Shown: positions 41,345 to 52,351, counted from the first letter of the stretch. The stretch: 64,000 nt of DNA from Flammeovirgaceae bacterium (GCA_016709845.1 JADJMA010000009.1:1-64000); one strand, 5' to 3'. A program made the numbers and translations. Notes: generated by a model from the sequence alone, not told the origin.

Positions 41345-42021
41345 ATGTATCAATCCGTGGTGTTTAGTTGTGAACATGCTGGTAACAATGTACCTGATGA
41401 GTATGCTCATTTATTTCAGGATGAGCCTGAGGTTCTTAAAACGCACCGGGGTTGGGATCCAGGTGCCTGGACGTTGGCGCAATTTTTCAGTTCATCGTTG
41501 AATGCTCCGCTACAAGGTTGTGAAAGTACGCGGCTTTTAATTGAGGCTAACCGATCTGAAGGTAGCCCGGAATTGTTTTCCATGTTTTCAAAAAAACTCT
41601 TACCGGAACAAAAAGAGAAACTCTATAAAGAAATCTATAAACCCTACCGAAATCAACTGCAAAGCACAATCGAAGCATCAAAGAAGCCCGTGCTTCATCT
41701 TTCCATACATTCTTTCACTCCTATTTGGAATGGTGAGGAACGCATGGTGGATATTGGAATTCTCTTTGATCCCAACAAAAATCAGAAACCAATTATAGTC
41801 ATCAACTTAAAGTCAAACTGGAAAAATATTTGCCTGATCTTAAAATCAGACTTAACGAACCTTATCGAGGTACCGATGATGGCATTACTACTTGGCTACG
41901 AAAGCTATATTCCAACACGGTTTATACCGGAATTGAATTGGAAGTCAATCAAAAGTTCGCTTCCGATCTAAGCAAAGTTCAAGATCAAATACTTAACGCG
42001 ATTCAAGCCACATTGAATTAA
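41345..42021 (+). CDS. N-formylglutamate amidohydrolase-like protein, one frameshift
   Basis: The first part has VVFSCEHAGNNVPDEYAHLF, HRGWDPGAWTLAQFF, RLLIEANRS and VLHLSIHSFTPIWNGEER, all landmarks of the FGase fold, with metal ligands in SCEHAGN and HSFTP. The frame shifts near 41800-41830 and continues as LPDLKIRLNEPYRGTDDGIT and NTVYTGIELEVNQKF up to the stop at 42021. It probably hydrolyses an N-acyl glutamate-like amide. In this cluster it may edit or degrade the ligase product rather than act in histidine breakdown, since no hut gene is present. Confidence 0.85.
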
Positions 42022-42048
42022 CATCAGGATTTTATTAAATTTCTTGAG

Positions 42049-42948
42049 ATGAATCGTCTCAAGGCTTTTATCCGCGCTTTCTTTGGTTTTTCGCGCACAG
42101 AAACGCGTGCTTTTCTTATTTACTTCCACTATTACTAATTAGCGTGTTTATCATGCCCGCGTACCGTTGGTGGTTCACCAGCCAAAAGCAAAATTACGCC
42201 ACAGAATCAAAACATTAGATAGCCTTATCGCCCAATGGCAATGGAAGGTGCCTGAAGATTCCTCTATCCAACATATAGACCATGCGCTATTTCCCTTCGA
42301 CCCGAACACTGCCTCGACTACAGAATTAATTCAATTAGGCTTTGCTCCCACGCTTGCCAAACGCATTGATAATTACAGAAATAAAAAGGGTCGGTTTAAA
42401 TTAAATCAGATTTACTTAAAATCTATGGGATGGATACCGCACTTTATGAACGACTCGTTCCGTTTATTACACTACCGGTCAATCAAACAAAGACGATCAA
42501 CGAAAGTTTATCAATTAAGAAAGATCCCGATAACAGTAAAGTAACACCATTCGATGTTAATGTAGCAGATACCAGTCAACTAATACGTATTTATGGAATC
42601 GGCCAAAGCTATCGCAGCGAATAATCAAGTATAGAAATCAATTAGGAGGCTTTGTATCTATGAAGTCAATTGCAAGAAGTTTATGGATTGGATTCAGCGG
42701 TAATCAACGAACTAAATCAACACACGTTTATATCGGATAATTTTAACCAGATCCAGATTTCTATCAATTCAGCCTCCGAAAAAGAATTAGCCGCTCACCC
42801 CTACATTACTTACGCTTTAGCGAAAGCTATTGCCACCTATCGCTTTCAACATGGCAGATTTAGCAGTGTCGAAGAGCTTCATAAAATAGCCTTGGTAGAT
42901 GAAACGTTCTATACAAAAATAAAACCTTATCTTACCCTAAATCCTTAG
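42049..42948 (+). CDS. Membrane-anchored helix-hairpin-helix (ComEA-like) protein, several frameshifts
   Basis: An N-terminal segment MNRLKAFIRAFFGFSRTETR leads into a single membrane helix readable in another frame (SYLLPLLLISVFIMPAYRW). At least three HhH units follow: FDPNTASTTELIQLGFAPTL, FDVNVADTSQLIRIYGIGQS and INSASEKELAAHPYITYALA. Frame breaks lie near 42125, 42165, 42470 and 42620. Bacteroidetes proteins of this form are related to ComEA, which binds DNA during uptake, but a role in competence here is inference. It follows the FGase gene by 27 bases and precedes the helicase by one base, so all may be co-transcribed. Confidence 0.78.
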
Positions 42949-42949
42949 C

Positions 42950-45900
42950 GTGGCTACAGTCCAAACAAAAAAAATACTGACCACTTATTTGCGGAGATTA
43001 ACAAATCTTTCGGGCAATAACCGTTCGCTATTTTTGCCCCGCTTATCAGAGCAATTTCTTGATATTCAGGAATTAAGTCAGTTGAATGGCGAGAATGCCT
43101 TCTCTATTATCAAAGCACTGATTGCCGAAAAACAAAAGTCAATCTGTCCGGTAGTAGACACCCGGATGGAGGCTGCTAACGAGGCTAGCAAAAAATTAAA
43201 GAAGCTTCAACGAATCGATCAGTTAATTTTTGAAGAACGAGGTTCGCAGGATTTACATGTGGGTTGGCCGATTGTGCAGGGAAAATTTATGGACGGCACA
43301 CTGGTGCGATGTCCTCTCCTGTTTTTTCCCGTCTCACTTAAGATACTGAACAATCAGTGGATTTTGGAACCTCGCGAAGAGGCTGGCATTACGTTTAATA
43401 AATCATTTCTATTGGCGTATGCTTTTTACAATAAAGTAAAGCCAGACGAGTCGCTGCTGGAAGAAACCTTTGAAGAGATCGCTCGCGAAAACACCGCCTT
43501 TAAAACGGCTCTCTACCAATTACTTGAAAAGAGTCAACTGGAAATCCATTTCAATCCGGATAATTACCGTGAGGAACTGACCAACTTTGTTAATATAAAA
43601 CGTGAAGAATTTGACGAAGGCTTAAAAAATGGCGAACTAAAATTATTTCCCAAGGCGGTCATGGGTATTTTCCCACAGGCAGGCTCTTCGCTTGTTCCCG
43701 ATTATTTAAAATTATTAGACAGCGATTCCATTCAAGACCTTGAAGAGTTCTTTCAGGTGCGATCTTCTGCTGAAGCGAAGTCCAACACAAATAATTTTTT
43801 GCAGGAGATTAAAGAAGAAAAAGTTTATACTGCCTTTCCGCAAGATGTTTGGCAAGAAAATGCTTTTAAGGCTGCTAAGCTCGGACACTCTCTGGTTGTA
43901 CAAGGCCCACCGGGTACGGGAAAATCACAGCTTATCTGTAATCTGATTGGGGATGCCTTCGCCTCCGGCAAACGCGTTTTAGTAGTATGTCAGAAACGGG
44001 CTGCGTTGGATGTGGTTTTTCAAGATTGAAAGCCCGCCAACTCAGTGAATATCTGGCCTTAGTTCATGATTTTAAAAATGACCGTAAAGAAATCTATTCA
44101 AAAATAGCGCTGCAAATTGAACGCGTTGACGAATACAAATCCAAAAATATCAGCATCGATGCCATTCAATTGGAGCGTAAGTTTTTACAACTCAGTCATC
44201 GCATTGACCAAATTACTGAAGAATTGGAAAGTTTTAAGAGAGCTTTGTTTGATGTGACGGCCTGCGGAACAACTATCAAAGAACTTTATTTGCAATCCGA
44301 TCCCACACAAGAGATAATCAATCTTAAGCAAGAGTTTCAACACTTCCGTTTTGATACGCTCCCTGACTTTCTCCGCAAATTAAATTCATACGTTCATTAT
44401 GCCGTAAACCTTAACCGAAATGAGTACCCGTGGAAAGACCGAAAGTCCTTTAGTTCTTTTACGAGTCTCGATGAGCCCCAAATCAAAAGAGCATTCAGGA
44501 TGTAACGAATTATTTCAATTCATTATCAGAATACTCCATGGAGAACTTTGGTACCCGATTAGATTGGGGACAATACGAAGCGCTTATTGAAATGGAGCCA
44601 CAGGTGCAGGAGATTAAAACATTAATCGAGCAGGAATCAGTCTACCATTATTTTCAAAGTATGGTGCCCGAGCAAGATGAGGAGACCAGTTCGCTTTGGC
44701 TGTCAAACATCGAAAAAAATCTGATGAGTTGCTTCACAGATCTTGGGGCGGAAGCCCACACGCCAGCCTTTCAATTGGGCGCTCTTCAAAAAGCGCTGTA
44801 CCGAAGTATGAAAGCGCGCAAAAGTCTTATCGGACTGGTGCGTTGGGAATTATTTTCAAAGGACAAATTTTTAATTAAGCGTACGCTGGTTCAAAATAAT
44901 CTGGAAAGCAATAAGCAAGGTTTTAAAACGCTGGAGAAAAAACTCGACAGCAGATTGAATCTGGAACACAATCTCTCCAAACTCAAGGCGAAGACCTGGC
45001 TAAAAAATGTTCCGGAAACATTGGATCAAAAAGAGTTCATCCGATGGTTTGCCGATCAGCACTTCGCTTTACAAGCCAAACTAAATTTCATTTCAATTCG
45101 TGGAATTAAAAATATAATCAATCCAGTAAAGCTTTCCGCAGACGCCTTCAAACAAAAGCTCGACACACTCTACGCGCAATTGGCCTCCTTACCAACGCTT
45201 CGCACCGCCTGGACGAACTATCTTACCCCGGCACAGATAAATTCTATTACCCAGCAACCTGGTTTTTCTCAAAAACTAACTGAAAACCTGAAAGCAGATT
45301 TTGATGCCCTTTGCGAGTTTGATATCCTACAGGAAAGCCTAACCGGTGATGAGCGTTCGATCTTAAATAAACTGCATGAGCAAACCCAGAGCTGGGATGA
45401 ATATCTGATTAAAGGTCTCTTCATTAATAGTCTTTCCCTTGCGTGGATTGAACATCTTGAAGTGCGGGAGTCCGAACTTCGCATGGTGTCATCAGGAAAA
45501 ATAAATTTGTTGGAAAACGAATTGCGTGATTTACTTACTGAAAAACAAAATATAAGTGAAGAGATAATTTTAATGCGCGCGCGTGAAAAGGTGGTTGACG
45601 ATCTGAAATTTAACCGGCTGAATAATCGCGTAACCTATCGGGACCTGCTTCATCAAACCACAAAAAAGAAAAAAGTATGGCCCATCCGAAAACTGATTTC
45701 AGAGTTTGAAGAGGAGATTTTTAAAGTAATGCCGTGCTGGCTGGCTTCGCCTGAATCGGTGTCGGCTATCTTTCCGATGAAAGATTTATTTGATCTCGTC
45801 ATTTTGATGAAGCTTCCCAGTGTTTTGCCGAACGAGGTATACCCGCATTATACCGAGGTAAGCAAGCATTGGTAGCAGGCGATGCCATGCAGCTAAAACC

Positions 45901-46948
45901 CGGAGACGTATATCAAACTCGGTGGCAGGAAGTAGATGAAAGTGATCCCGATACGGAAATAGATTCGCTGCTCGATTTAAGTAGTCGCTATCTGATGAAT
46001 GTGCAACTAATGGGTCACTATCGAAGCAAGTCGTTAGAACTTATAGATTTCTCTAATCAATATTTTTATGGAGGAAATTTGCAGTTGTTGCCTGATATGA
46101 AGGCGATGAACCAGGGAGAACCTGCTATTCGGTTTGAACAAATTGAGGGCAACTGGGAAAATAATATCAATCAACTCGAGGCCGATTATATTGCCACGTT
46201 AATCGATCAATTAATTAAGCAGGATGTCAATAAAGAAATTGGCGTGATTACGTTTAACGCTCCACAGCAATTTGCGGTGCTCGATGCTATCGAAAACTAA
46301 CTTAGGAAATATTCCTGAGAACGTGTTTGTTAAAAACATAGAAAATGTGCAAGGCGATGAACGCGACATCGTTATTTTTTCGGTTGGCTATGCTCCCGAC
46401 AAAAACGGAAACGTACGCGCTCAATTTGGCAGCTTGAATCTTGCCGGTGGCGAGAATCGATTAAATGTGGCCGTGAGCCGAGCGCGCGAAAAAGTAATTG
46501 TACTAACCAGTTTTGGGCCTGAGCAACTTCATGTGGAAGAAACGGTGAATGAAGGTCCAAAGCTTTTAAAAAATATCTTCAGTTTGCACAGTCGGTATCA
46601 AAAGGATCTTTTGAACCGTACGCACATCCGGAGACGGGGAAACGAGTGGTGCGCAATCTCAAAAGTGAAATCAAAAAATGGGCTGCAGAAAAATGGCCCG
46701 AGTATGCTATCGAAAACAATAAGCTTCCTTTCTATGATCTCACAGCCTATAAGGATACCCGGCTATTAGGGGCTGTCCTTACCGATGATAATTATTACTA
46801 TAAGAGTTTAAGTGCTAAGTCGGATCATGCGCTAACGCCACAATTACTTGAGCATAAACATTGGGCTTCTCTCCGTGTATATAGCCGTAACTACTGGCAA
46901 GACCCCGATAAGTTCTTTAATGAGATTAGTAAGTTTTTGAATCGGTAG
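42950..46948 (+). CDS. Large SF1 (UPF1-like) DNA/RNA helicase, several frameshifts
   Basis: This gene of about 1330 codons is read in six overlapping pieces. An N-terminal region of unknown function begins ATVQTKKILTTYLRRLTNLS. Walker A is VVQGPPGTGKSQLICNLIGD near 43900. A long coiled middle follows (44040-45500), then Walker B-like FPMKDLFDLVI, motif IV-like VAGDAMQLKPGD, and motifs V-VI VQGDERDIVIFSVGYAPD and GGENRLNVAVSRAREKVIVL. The C-terminus ends in a small domain (WAAEKWPEYAIENN...). The UPF1-like motor order is complete, so the breaks near 44025, 44505, 45860, 46295 and 46650 are probably indels. Related large helicases act in RNA or DNA metabolism and some in phage defence. The cellular role here is unknown. 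Confidence 0.82.
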
Positions 46949-47024
46949 GGTAATTCGAATTTAAAGCTGGCTCTGCCGTCATAGAGTTTCAACGTGAGTG
47001 CATGTGACGTAGCGAGGTTTAGGA

Positions 47025-47060
47025 GGCCTTAGCAATGAAGCGAAGCGGAATGCTAAGGCC
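47025..47060. repeat. Inverted repeat between helicase gene and IS element
   Basis: GGCCTTAGCA and TGCTAAGGCC form a perfect 10 bp stem around a 16-base loop. It has no T tract, so it is not a typical terminator. It lies at the left edge of the cassette-array region. The whole interval 46949-47146 has no gene. Confidence 0.6.
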
Positions 47061-47146
47061 GACCTGCTGCCCACGTGATTAGTGAAGTAAATAGTACACT
47101 TTATGATTACCTACAATACAGCACATGTTTTATAGCTTGTGTGCAT

Positions 47147-48832
47147 GTTGCACAACTACGTTAAAGATAGCGAAATGATAACTAATTTTGTTCATGCAAG
47201 GACGCAAAGCATTTGAAGAGCGACTCTTCACCAACTTTTGTTATCAGACCGGGTTCCGGCAGACAATTTTTACAGAAGATTAAAAGATACCCTTGATCTT
47301 CGATTTATTTATAAAGCCACAGCCAAGTACTATGGCACGGAAGGGGCAGGAAAGTATCGACCCGCAGTTTTCTTTAAACTTATCCTGGTAGGTTATCTTG
47401 AAAATCTGGGGAGTGACAGAAGAATCATCAACACAGCATCCATGCGGTTAGATATTCTGTATTTCATAGGGTATACCTTAGAGGAGCCACTTCCGGCATA
47501 GTACGTTAAGTCGCACCCGTCAACTTTATAGTGATGATGTTTTTAAAGAATTGTTTAAGCGCGTATTGAAAGAGTGTATAAACAAAGGGATGGTTTCTGG
47601 TCGCAGACAAGCGGTTGATAGTGCACTTATAAAAGCGAATGCATCCATGGATAGTATTGTTGAGAAAGAGATCATGACTGATGCCGATGCGTTTGCTGAT
47701 GAACTGAGGCTTAATGAAGAGGACAAACCACAGAAAGTAAATGCGTACAAGAAGAAGAAAGTAGAAGAACATCATCGGTGGAAAACAAAAGCCTACCACG
47801 GTATGCCCGGCACCCGGTCGGACAAATTCAAGGAAGAACATGCCAGCGATGATTATCAGCCAAAGTTCTTGAGCAATCACACACACTACAGTACTACAGA
47901 CAAAGATGCCCGTATTGCTGTAAAGCCAGGTAAGCCAAGACAATTAAACTACTTAGCACAAACCAGTGTAGACACATCTCACCATGTTATCACGCACATC
48001 GAAGCGTATCATGCTGATAAGAAAGATGCTCAATGCTTACCCAAGATAATCAAAGGCCTAAAAGAAAATCTCGATGATCAAGGCCTCCTTGTTGAACAAA
48101 TTATTGCCGACACAGGCTATAGCAGCGGTGCAGCCCTCAAAGCATTGGAAGAGAATAACATCACTGGCTACATCCCTAACTTCGGAAAATACAAACACGA
48201 GCGCGAAGGATTCATCTATGATAAAGAAGGTGATTATTACACTTGTCCACAGAACAAGAAGGTTGAGTTCAAGAAGATAAAAAGCAACAATGGGCACTTG
48301 GCCAAAGAATACCGGACGAGCCGCACGGACTGTGGGCCTTGTCCTTTTCGAACAAGCTGTATCGGAAAAAGTCCAGAGAAGAGAATTGTAGACACCTTGG
48401 ATAAACCGTATTATGATAAAATGCATGAACGTTTGAAAGGTTCTTATGCACGCAAGATGAAAAAGTTGCGGCAGAGTACGGTTGAACCTGTGTTAGGAAC
48501 CTTGATTAATTTCTTAGCCATGAAACGCGTGAACACGCGTGGGATTAAATTGGCCAACAAGTGTATGCTGATGGCCGCCATAGCTTACAACTTAAAGAAG
48601 ATGCTCAAGTTCAAAAGCAAAACAGTAATGGCAGCAGCGATGACCCTCACAACAGAGGGACATGATTTTTTTGTCAGCATGAAATTTACTTTTCGAGATC
48701 ACAAACTTGAATTAATAAAAATTTGAAAGTAAAATTTCGAAGAGTTGATCAAGTTATCAACAGAGTTATGCACAAAAGTGGAGTAAAAATAAATTTGAAT
48801 GATTTTTCCCGCAAGCGAGTAGTTGTGCAACA
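47147..48832 (+). mobile_element. IS1182-type insertion sequence
   Basis: Perfect 14 bp terminal inverted repeats (TGTTGCACAACTAC at 47147-47160 and GTAGTTGTGCAACA at 48819-48832) flank one transposase gene, giving a 1686 bp element. Sequence left of it (47120-47146, with TTTTATAGC) and right of it (48833-48851, GCTACTTTTGTTGCCGGCT) can pair and look like the two halves of one cassette-array hairpin site. The element therefore appears to sit inside such a site. No clear target duplication is visible. Confidence 0.85.
47194..48726 (+). CDS. IS1182-family DDE transposase, two frameshifts
   Basis: The ATG at 47194 (MQGRKAFEERLF) and a frame change near 47235 lead to the DUF772-type N-terminal domain (LSDRVPADNFYRRLKDTLDL). 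A second break near 47500 joins it to the catalytic part: VSGRRQAVDSALIKANAS with the first Asp, LVEQIIADTGYSSGAALKAL with the second, and STVEPVLGTLINFLAMKRVN with the Glu. A zinc-ribbon-like segment CGPCPFRTSC lies between the second Asp and the Glu. The combined length of about 510 residues is normal for IS1182 transposases. Two small indels are enough to mend it, so the element may be active. Confidence 0.88.
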
Positions 48833-48851
48833 GCTACTTTTGTTGCCGGCT
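48833..48851 (-). other. Half of a disrupted attC-like site (site 0)
   Basis: GTTGCCGGCT right of the IS equals the outer box of the other hairpin sites. Read on the minus strand, AGCCGGCAAC complements the first bases (TTGCCGGC) of the cassette carrying the TPR gene, as an attC R'' box should. The rest of the site lies left of the IS at about 47120-47146. Confidence 0.6.
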
Positions 48852-48870
48852 GGCCATTAGTCTCCACTCT

Positions 48871-49536
48871 TTATTTGGCCGCTTGAAGTTTCTCAATCTT
48901 GTTCTGTAAGTCGTCATTGTACTTGTACGCAACTGACTTAGTATAAAATTTAACTGCGTTTTTGCTGTCGCCTTTCTTCTCATAACATTGTCCCATGAGA
49001 ATGAATATTTTATTTAGTCCGTCAGTAATATTCTTTTTCCCAAGAGGAGCACCTTTAAGAGCTTCAATTGCTAAATCATATTTCTCCAATTCCATGAAAG
49101 CAATTCCCAAATTCTCAACAATGTCGTAACCGTCATCATATTTGAATTGAATTGCCAAGTAGTCCTTTTCTATTTCTTGAAGTAAAGAGATTGCTTCTTT
49201 ATGATTTCCCGCATTTAACTCTGAGAATCCAAATATTTTTCTCGTTTCATTTTTGTCCCCAAACGAAAACGCTTTTTTAAAGATACTTCTCCCTTTTTCG
49301 GTCTGTCCAGTCATTAGCAAGGCGTTACCGTAAACGAAGCATAACTTGTCGCTCGTTAATTCTTTGTTGTCCACGAGTCTAATAATTTCTTTATAGTCTT
49401 TCGTGTCATGAGCTTTTTGTAAGTCGGCTAACCATTTGTCGTTAAATTCCTTTTCCTTTTTTAGTTTGTTCTTTTTATAAGTCCTGTAGATTATATACAG
49501 AACTAATAGTCCAATGGCAACTGTCCAAAAATTCAT
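48871..49536 (-). CDS. Membrane-anchored TPR protein (cassette 1)
   Basis: This intact 221-residue protein has one N-terminal membrane helix (FWTVAIGLLVLYIIYRTY), a lysine-rich cytoplasmic stretch, and four to five TPR-like repeats (YGNALLMTGQTEKGRSIFKK, GIAFMELEKYDLAIEALKGA, GQCYEKKGDSKNAVKFYTKS). It is probably a scaffold at the inner membrane. It is the only gene of its cassette and stops 20 bases from the hairpin half-site. Isolated genes with their own leader are usual in cassettes. The function is unknown. Confidence 0.82.
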   Translation of the reverse strand: MNFWTVAIGLLVLYIIYRTYKKNKLKKEKEFNDKWLADLQKAHDTKDYKEIIRLVDNKELTSDKLCFVYGNALLMTGQTEKGRSIFKKAFSFGDKNETRKIFGFSELNAGNHKEAISLLQEIEKDYLAIQFKYDDGYDIVENLGIAFMELEKYDLAIEALKGAPLGKKNITDGLNKIFILMGQCYEKKGDSKNAVKFYTKSVAYKYNDDLQNKIEKLQAAK

Positions 49537-49598
49537 GTCCTTTAGTTTATGTTTTTAGTTCGTCTTTGTCGTTGGTTACCAAACTGTCCCGATGGCTT

Positions 49599-49730
49599 GC
49601 CGGCAACGTTTGTGTTTGCGCAGTGGTGGGACTTTGAAACGCTTCACTGTCCCACGTGACCAAACGTTGAACGAAGATGACACTTTGAACTTACACTGAA
49701 CCCCACCATTGCGCAAACATTTTGTTATGC
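49599..49730 (-). other. attC-like hairpin site A
   Basis: This 132 bp imperfect palindrome begins GCCGGCAAC and ends GTTATGC on the plus strand. Its arms share TGTTTGCGCA followed by (G/A)TGGTGGG. Read on the minus strand, its 5' box GCATAAC complements the first bases (TTATGC) of the cassette it terminates, and its 3' end (GTTGCCGGC) starts the next cassette. Confidence 0.8.
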
Positions 49731-49748
49731 ACCGTTTTCTTTCTCTCG

Positions 49749-50835
49749 TTAATAATAAGTCCACGAAATACAATTTAAAACACCACCAAATTTTGATAAT
49801 TTGTCTATGTTGGTACGGACCAGAACAACTGTCAAATCGGGAAAATTACTTTTTGAATATTTCTATTGCTTTCCTGTCTTGCGAGATACCATACTGAGGT
49901 AGAAAAACTGTGTCACCGATGCGCAAGAAATTAATGTAGTTACCGAAGGCACTAGGAAATTTAGTGTCAGTTTTAGGAATGGAACTTTCTATGCGAACTA
50001 TTTTAAATTGTTTGCTCAAGCTAAGTGCTAAGTTGTCAAGGAAATGTTTACTTATTTTATAATCTTCTTCACTTATATTTTTGTCTCCGATTTCGTAATT
50101 GTCTGGGTAGGAAGCAACCAAAACAGTCTGGTCGTTTGCAAATCTTGCCATGCCGTCAATATGTCCCGTTTCATCACCAGGTTCAACTGGGGCAAAAATT
50201 AAATTTGAAATATTTAATTGCTCCTTGAATATATCTCTAATGCTTTCAATCGACAGATGTTGATTGTCGGCTATAACTCTGTTAGTTACGATAGCACTTC
50301 CTTGTCCATTGTGAATGAAATTGCCACCGTCAAGGATTAAATTGCCTTTGCCTGCCTTCTGAAAATATTTAATTTGTAAACCAAGGAAGTTTGCGAGTGC
50401 TATTCCAGTTTGTTCGTCAGGGTCAGCATACTTTACGATTTGGTCTTTTGGAAAATAGCTTGGATTGTACAATGCCTTACAAACAGTATTATTTGAAAAA
50501 TAAATGGGACAGAAATCTCTTGCCCAAATGTCTTGAACTTGGTTAGTTTCGAATAAACGAATTACAGTTTCTGAGTTCATGGATTGTATGAATTTTTCAA
50601 TTTCGAATTTGGCTGTAGGTCTTACAATTAAGGTAAGCTCACTTACTTTTGTTGAAGTAAGAATTGATTTAATTAATTCTTTATAACAAGTCGTTAGACT
50701 AGAACGTAAGTCTTTCGGATAAACTAGAACCACTCCTTTTGGCTTCTCCCATTCGGGAATTATATTTTGAGAAAAACCATTCATACTTGTCGTCAAAAAA
50801 ACAAACAGGGAAATTCTATATATAGTTGCTGTCAC
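49749..50835 (-). CDS. Secreted peptidyl-arginine/agmatine deiminase-family protein (cassette 2), one frameshift
   Basis: A signal peptide (ISLFVFLTTSMNGFSQ) precedes a PAD_porph-type fold: VQDIWARDFCPIYF, LILDGGNFIHN and GDETGHIDGMARFANDQ carry the substrate and catalytic residues. The open frame stops at 49846 after DRKAIEIFKK, before the catalytic Cys. One indel there restores VIFPDLTVVLVRT and FGGVLNCISWTYY, with the active-site cysteine in LNCIS, and a stop at 49749. The enzyme class hydrolyses the guanidine group of agmatine or arginine. It lies 19 bases before hairpin site A and follows the small gene at 50839 by three bases. Confidence 0.87.
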
Positions 50836-50838
50836 AAT

Positions 50839-51276
50839 TTACTGTTTATACATCGACCTAGGCATGACGTGTATTGAAAATATATCTTGACCTGAATCGT
50901 TTGTTTCTACTATGAAACCAACAGCATAATTTTTTCCTATAAAAACTGATTTTGAACCATCTTGAACCATGCTATTTCTCTTTATGTCAGCCATCAAAGT
51001 AGTTGTTATACTTTTATTATTGGTTATTATAATTATTTCAGAGCTAGTTAAGTCTCCTTCTGTTTTTCTAATAAAAGTTGCATTTAATCCATCGTCAAAT
51101 TGCCACATTCCATTATAAAATAACCACTTCGAGTCCTTAGACTTGAGAATTTGGATTATTCCATCACTATTACTCTTATGAATTTTAATACAATCGCTCA
51201 AATCCAAAGTCTGTCCCTGTGCAATTAGACATGTCAGTAGGAATGATATTGTCAAAAGTATTTGTTGTGGTCTCAT
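50839..51276 (-). CDS. Exported protein of unknown function (cassette 2)
   Basis: The frame is open back to 51390, but that part overlaps hairpin site B and is rich in His and Arg. The start at 51276 (MRPQQILLTISFLLTCLIAQG) gives a clean signal peptide, so I prefer it. The mature 125 residues are mixed alpha/beta with a lipocalin-like look (WLFYNGMWQFDDGLNATFIR, SEIIIITNNKSITTTLM) and no recognised motif. It shares its cassette with the deiminase gene, a two-gene cassette. Confidence 0.65.
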   Translation of the reverse strand: MRPQQILLTISFLLTCLIAQGQTLDLSDCIKIHKSNSDGIIQILKSKDSKWLFYNGMWQFDDGLNATFIRKTEGDLTSSEIIIITNNKSITTTLMADIKRNSMVQDGSKSVFIGKNYAVGFIVETNDSGQDIFSIHVMPRSMYKQ

Positions 51277-51335
51277 GGGTTTGTAAATAATTCTATGTCG
51301 TCTTGTTATATGTTCTGTCGGGGTCTGAAAATGGT

Positions 51336-51467
51336 GCATAACGTTTGTGTTTCTGCAGTGGTGCCTTTTCGAAGCCGCGTCCTGTCCCACGAAACCAAAC
51401 GTTGAACGAAGATAAAACTTTACACCAACTCGTCACGGCACCATTGCAGAAACATTTGTTGCCAGCT
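51336..51467 (-). other. attC-like hairpin site B
   Basis: On the plus strand it begins GCATAAC and ends GTTGCCAGCT, 132 bp in all. Arms include GTTTCTGCAGTGGTGCC and GGCACCATTGCAGAAAC. On the minus strand its 5' box AGCTGGCAAC complements the start (TTGCCAGC) of the cassette with the CPBP protease gene. Confidence 0.8.
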
Positions 51468-51515
51468 GTGCCGCTTCTCTAATCTATTTCAGTCACCTTA
51501 GACCAATTCCTCCTT

Positions 51516-52351
51516 TCAATAATCAGTTTTTCCTTTTGTCTTAAAGTCTTTGTACTTAATATAAGCATAGAGTAATAGAAATTGTCCAGTTAATATTGAA
51601 TACTCCATTGGGTCAAATTTCAAGAAGTCATTGTTGTCAATTGGGTCTCTGTCTGCGAGAACGTAAATAAACATGAAATTATGAATTAGATGAACTCCAG
51701 TAGCAAAGGCTAAATTGTTCTGTTTGACGATGTAACAGAAATGGCAACCAAAATTGTTGTTCCAATAATTGATGCAAGTCCGTCTAAGCCGTGTAGGATT
51801 CCAAATATTGATGAGCAAATTAAAATTAGGACAACAACGTTTTTTATGCGAAGGGATAAAATCTGCAATAGGTAACCTCTAAAAACCACTTCTTCCGTAT
51901 ACGATTGAATTCCAATAGCCAGAGCCGTAATTGGTAAAATGAAAATCAATGAACTATTTAGTCCGTTGTCCATGAAGTATTTCCATTGGGTTTGCTGATT
52001 GAGTATTGACCCAATTATTATCAGTGTCCCCCATACTGTTAGTCCCTCTAGAAATTCCTTTACCTTAAAGGAGCTTGTTCCATTTAGCGTTGAGAAAGAG
52101 CGTCTATGAATTAATTTAACTGCGAAGAAAACTCCAATTAAAACTATTGAGAATGCCAAACCTTCAACAATTATGTCCAATGTTAATCGGTTTTCTTTGT
52201 CCTTAAGAGTCGGTAATTCAATGTTGTCCAGTGTTAAGCTCACAACGGTTGGCAGCGCAGTCAATGCCAAAATAAAAAGTAAAATTCTCCACCAGTCATT
52301 TTTTCCCTTTTTAGATAGTGTGAGAAAATCACTCCCAATACTCTTTTCCAT
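51516..52351 (-). CDS. CPBP-family intramembrane metalloprotease (cassette 3), one frameshift
   Basis: This protein of about 275 residues has seven or eight membrane helices and the CPBP/Abi motifs: TEEVVFRGYLLQIL (motif 1, EExxxR), FGILHGLDGL (motif 2, His), and, after a frame break near 51720-51740, FATGVHLIHNFMF (motif 3, His). Relatives include Rce1-like CAAX proteases and bacteriocin self-immunity proteins, so an immunity or protein-processing role is possible. The only gene of its cassette, it ends 49 bases from site B. A single indel explains the split. Confidence 0.85.

Noticed and set aside
51277..51390. N-terminal extension of the exported cassette-2 protein
   Set aside because: It overlaps hairpin site B and hides a good signal peptide that starts at 51276.
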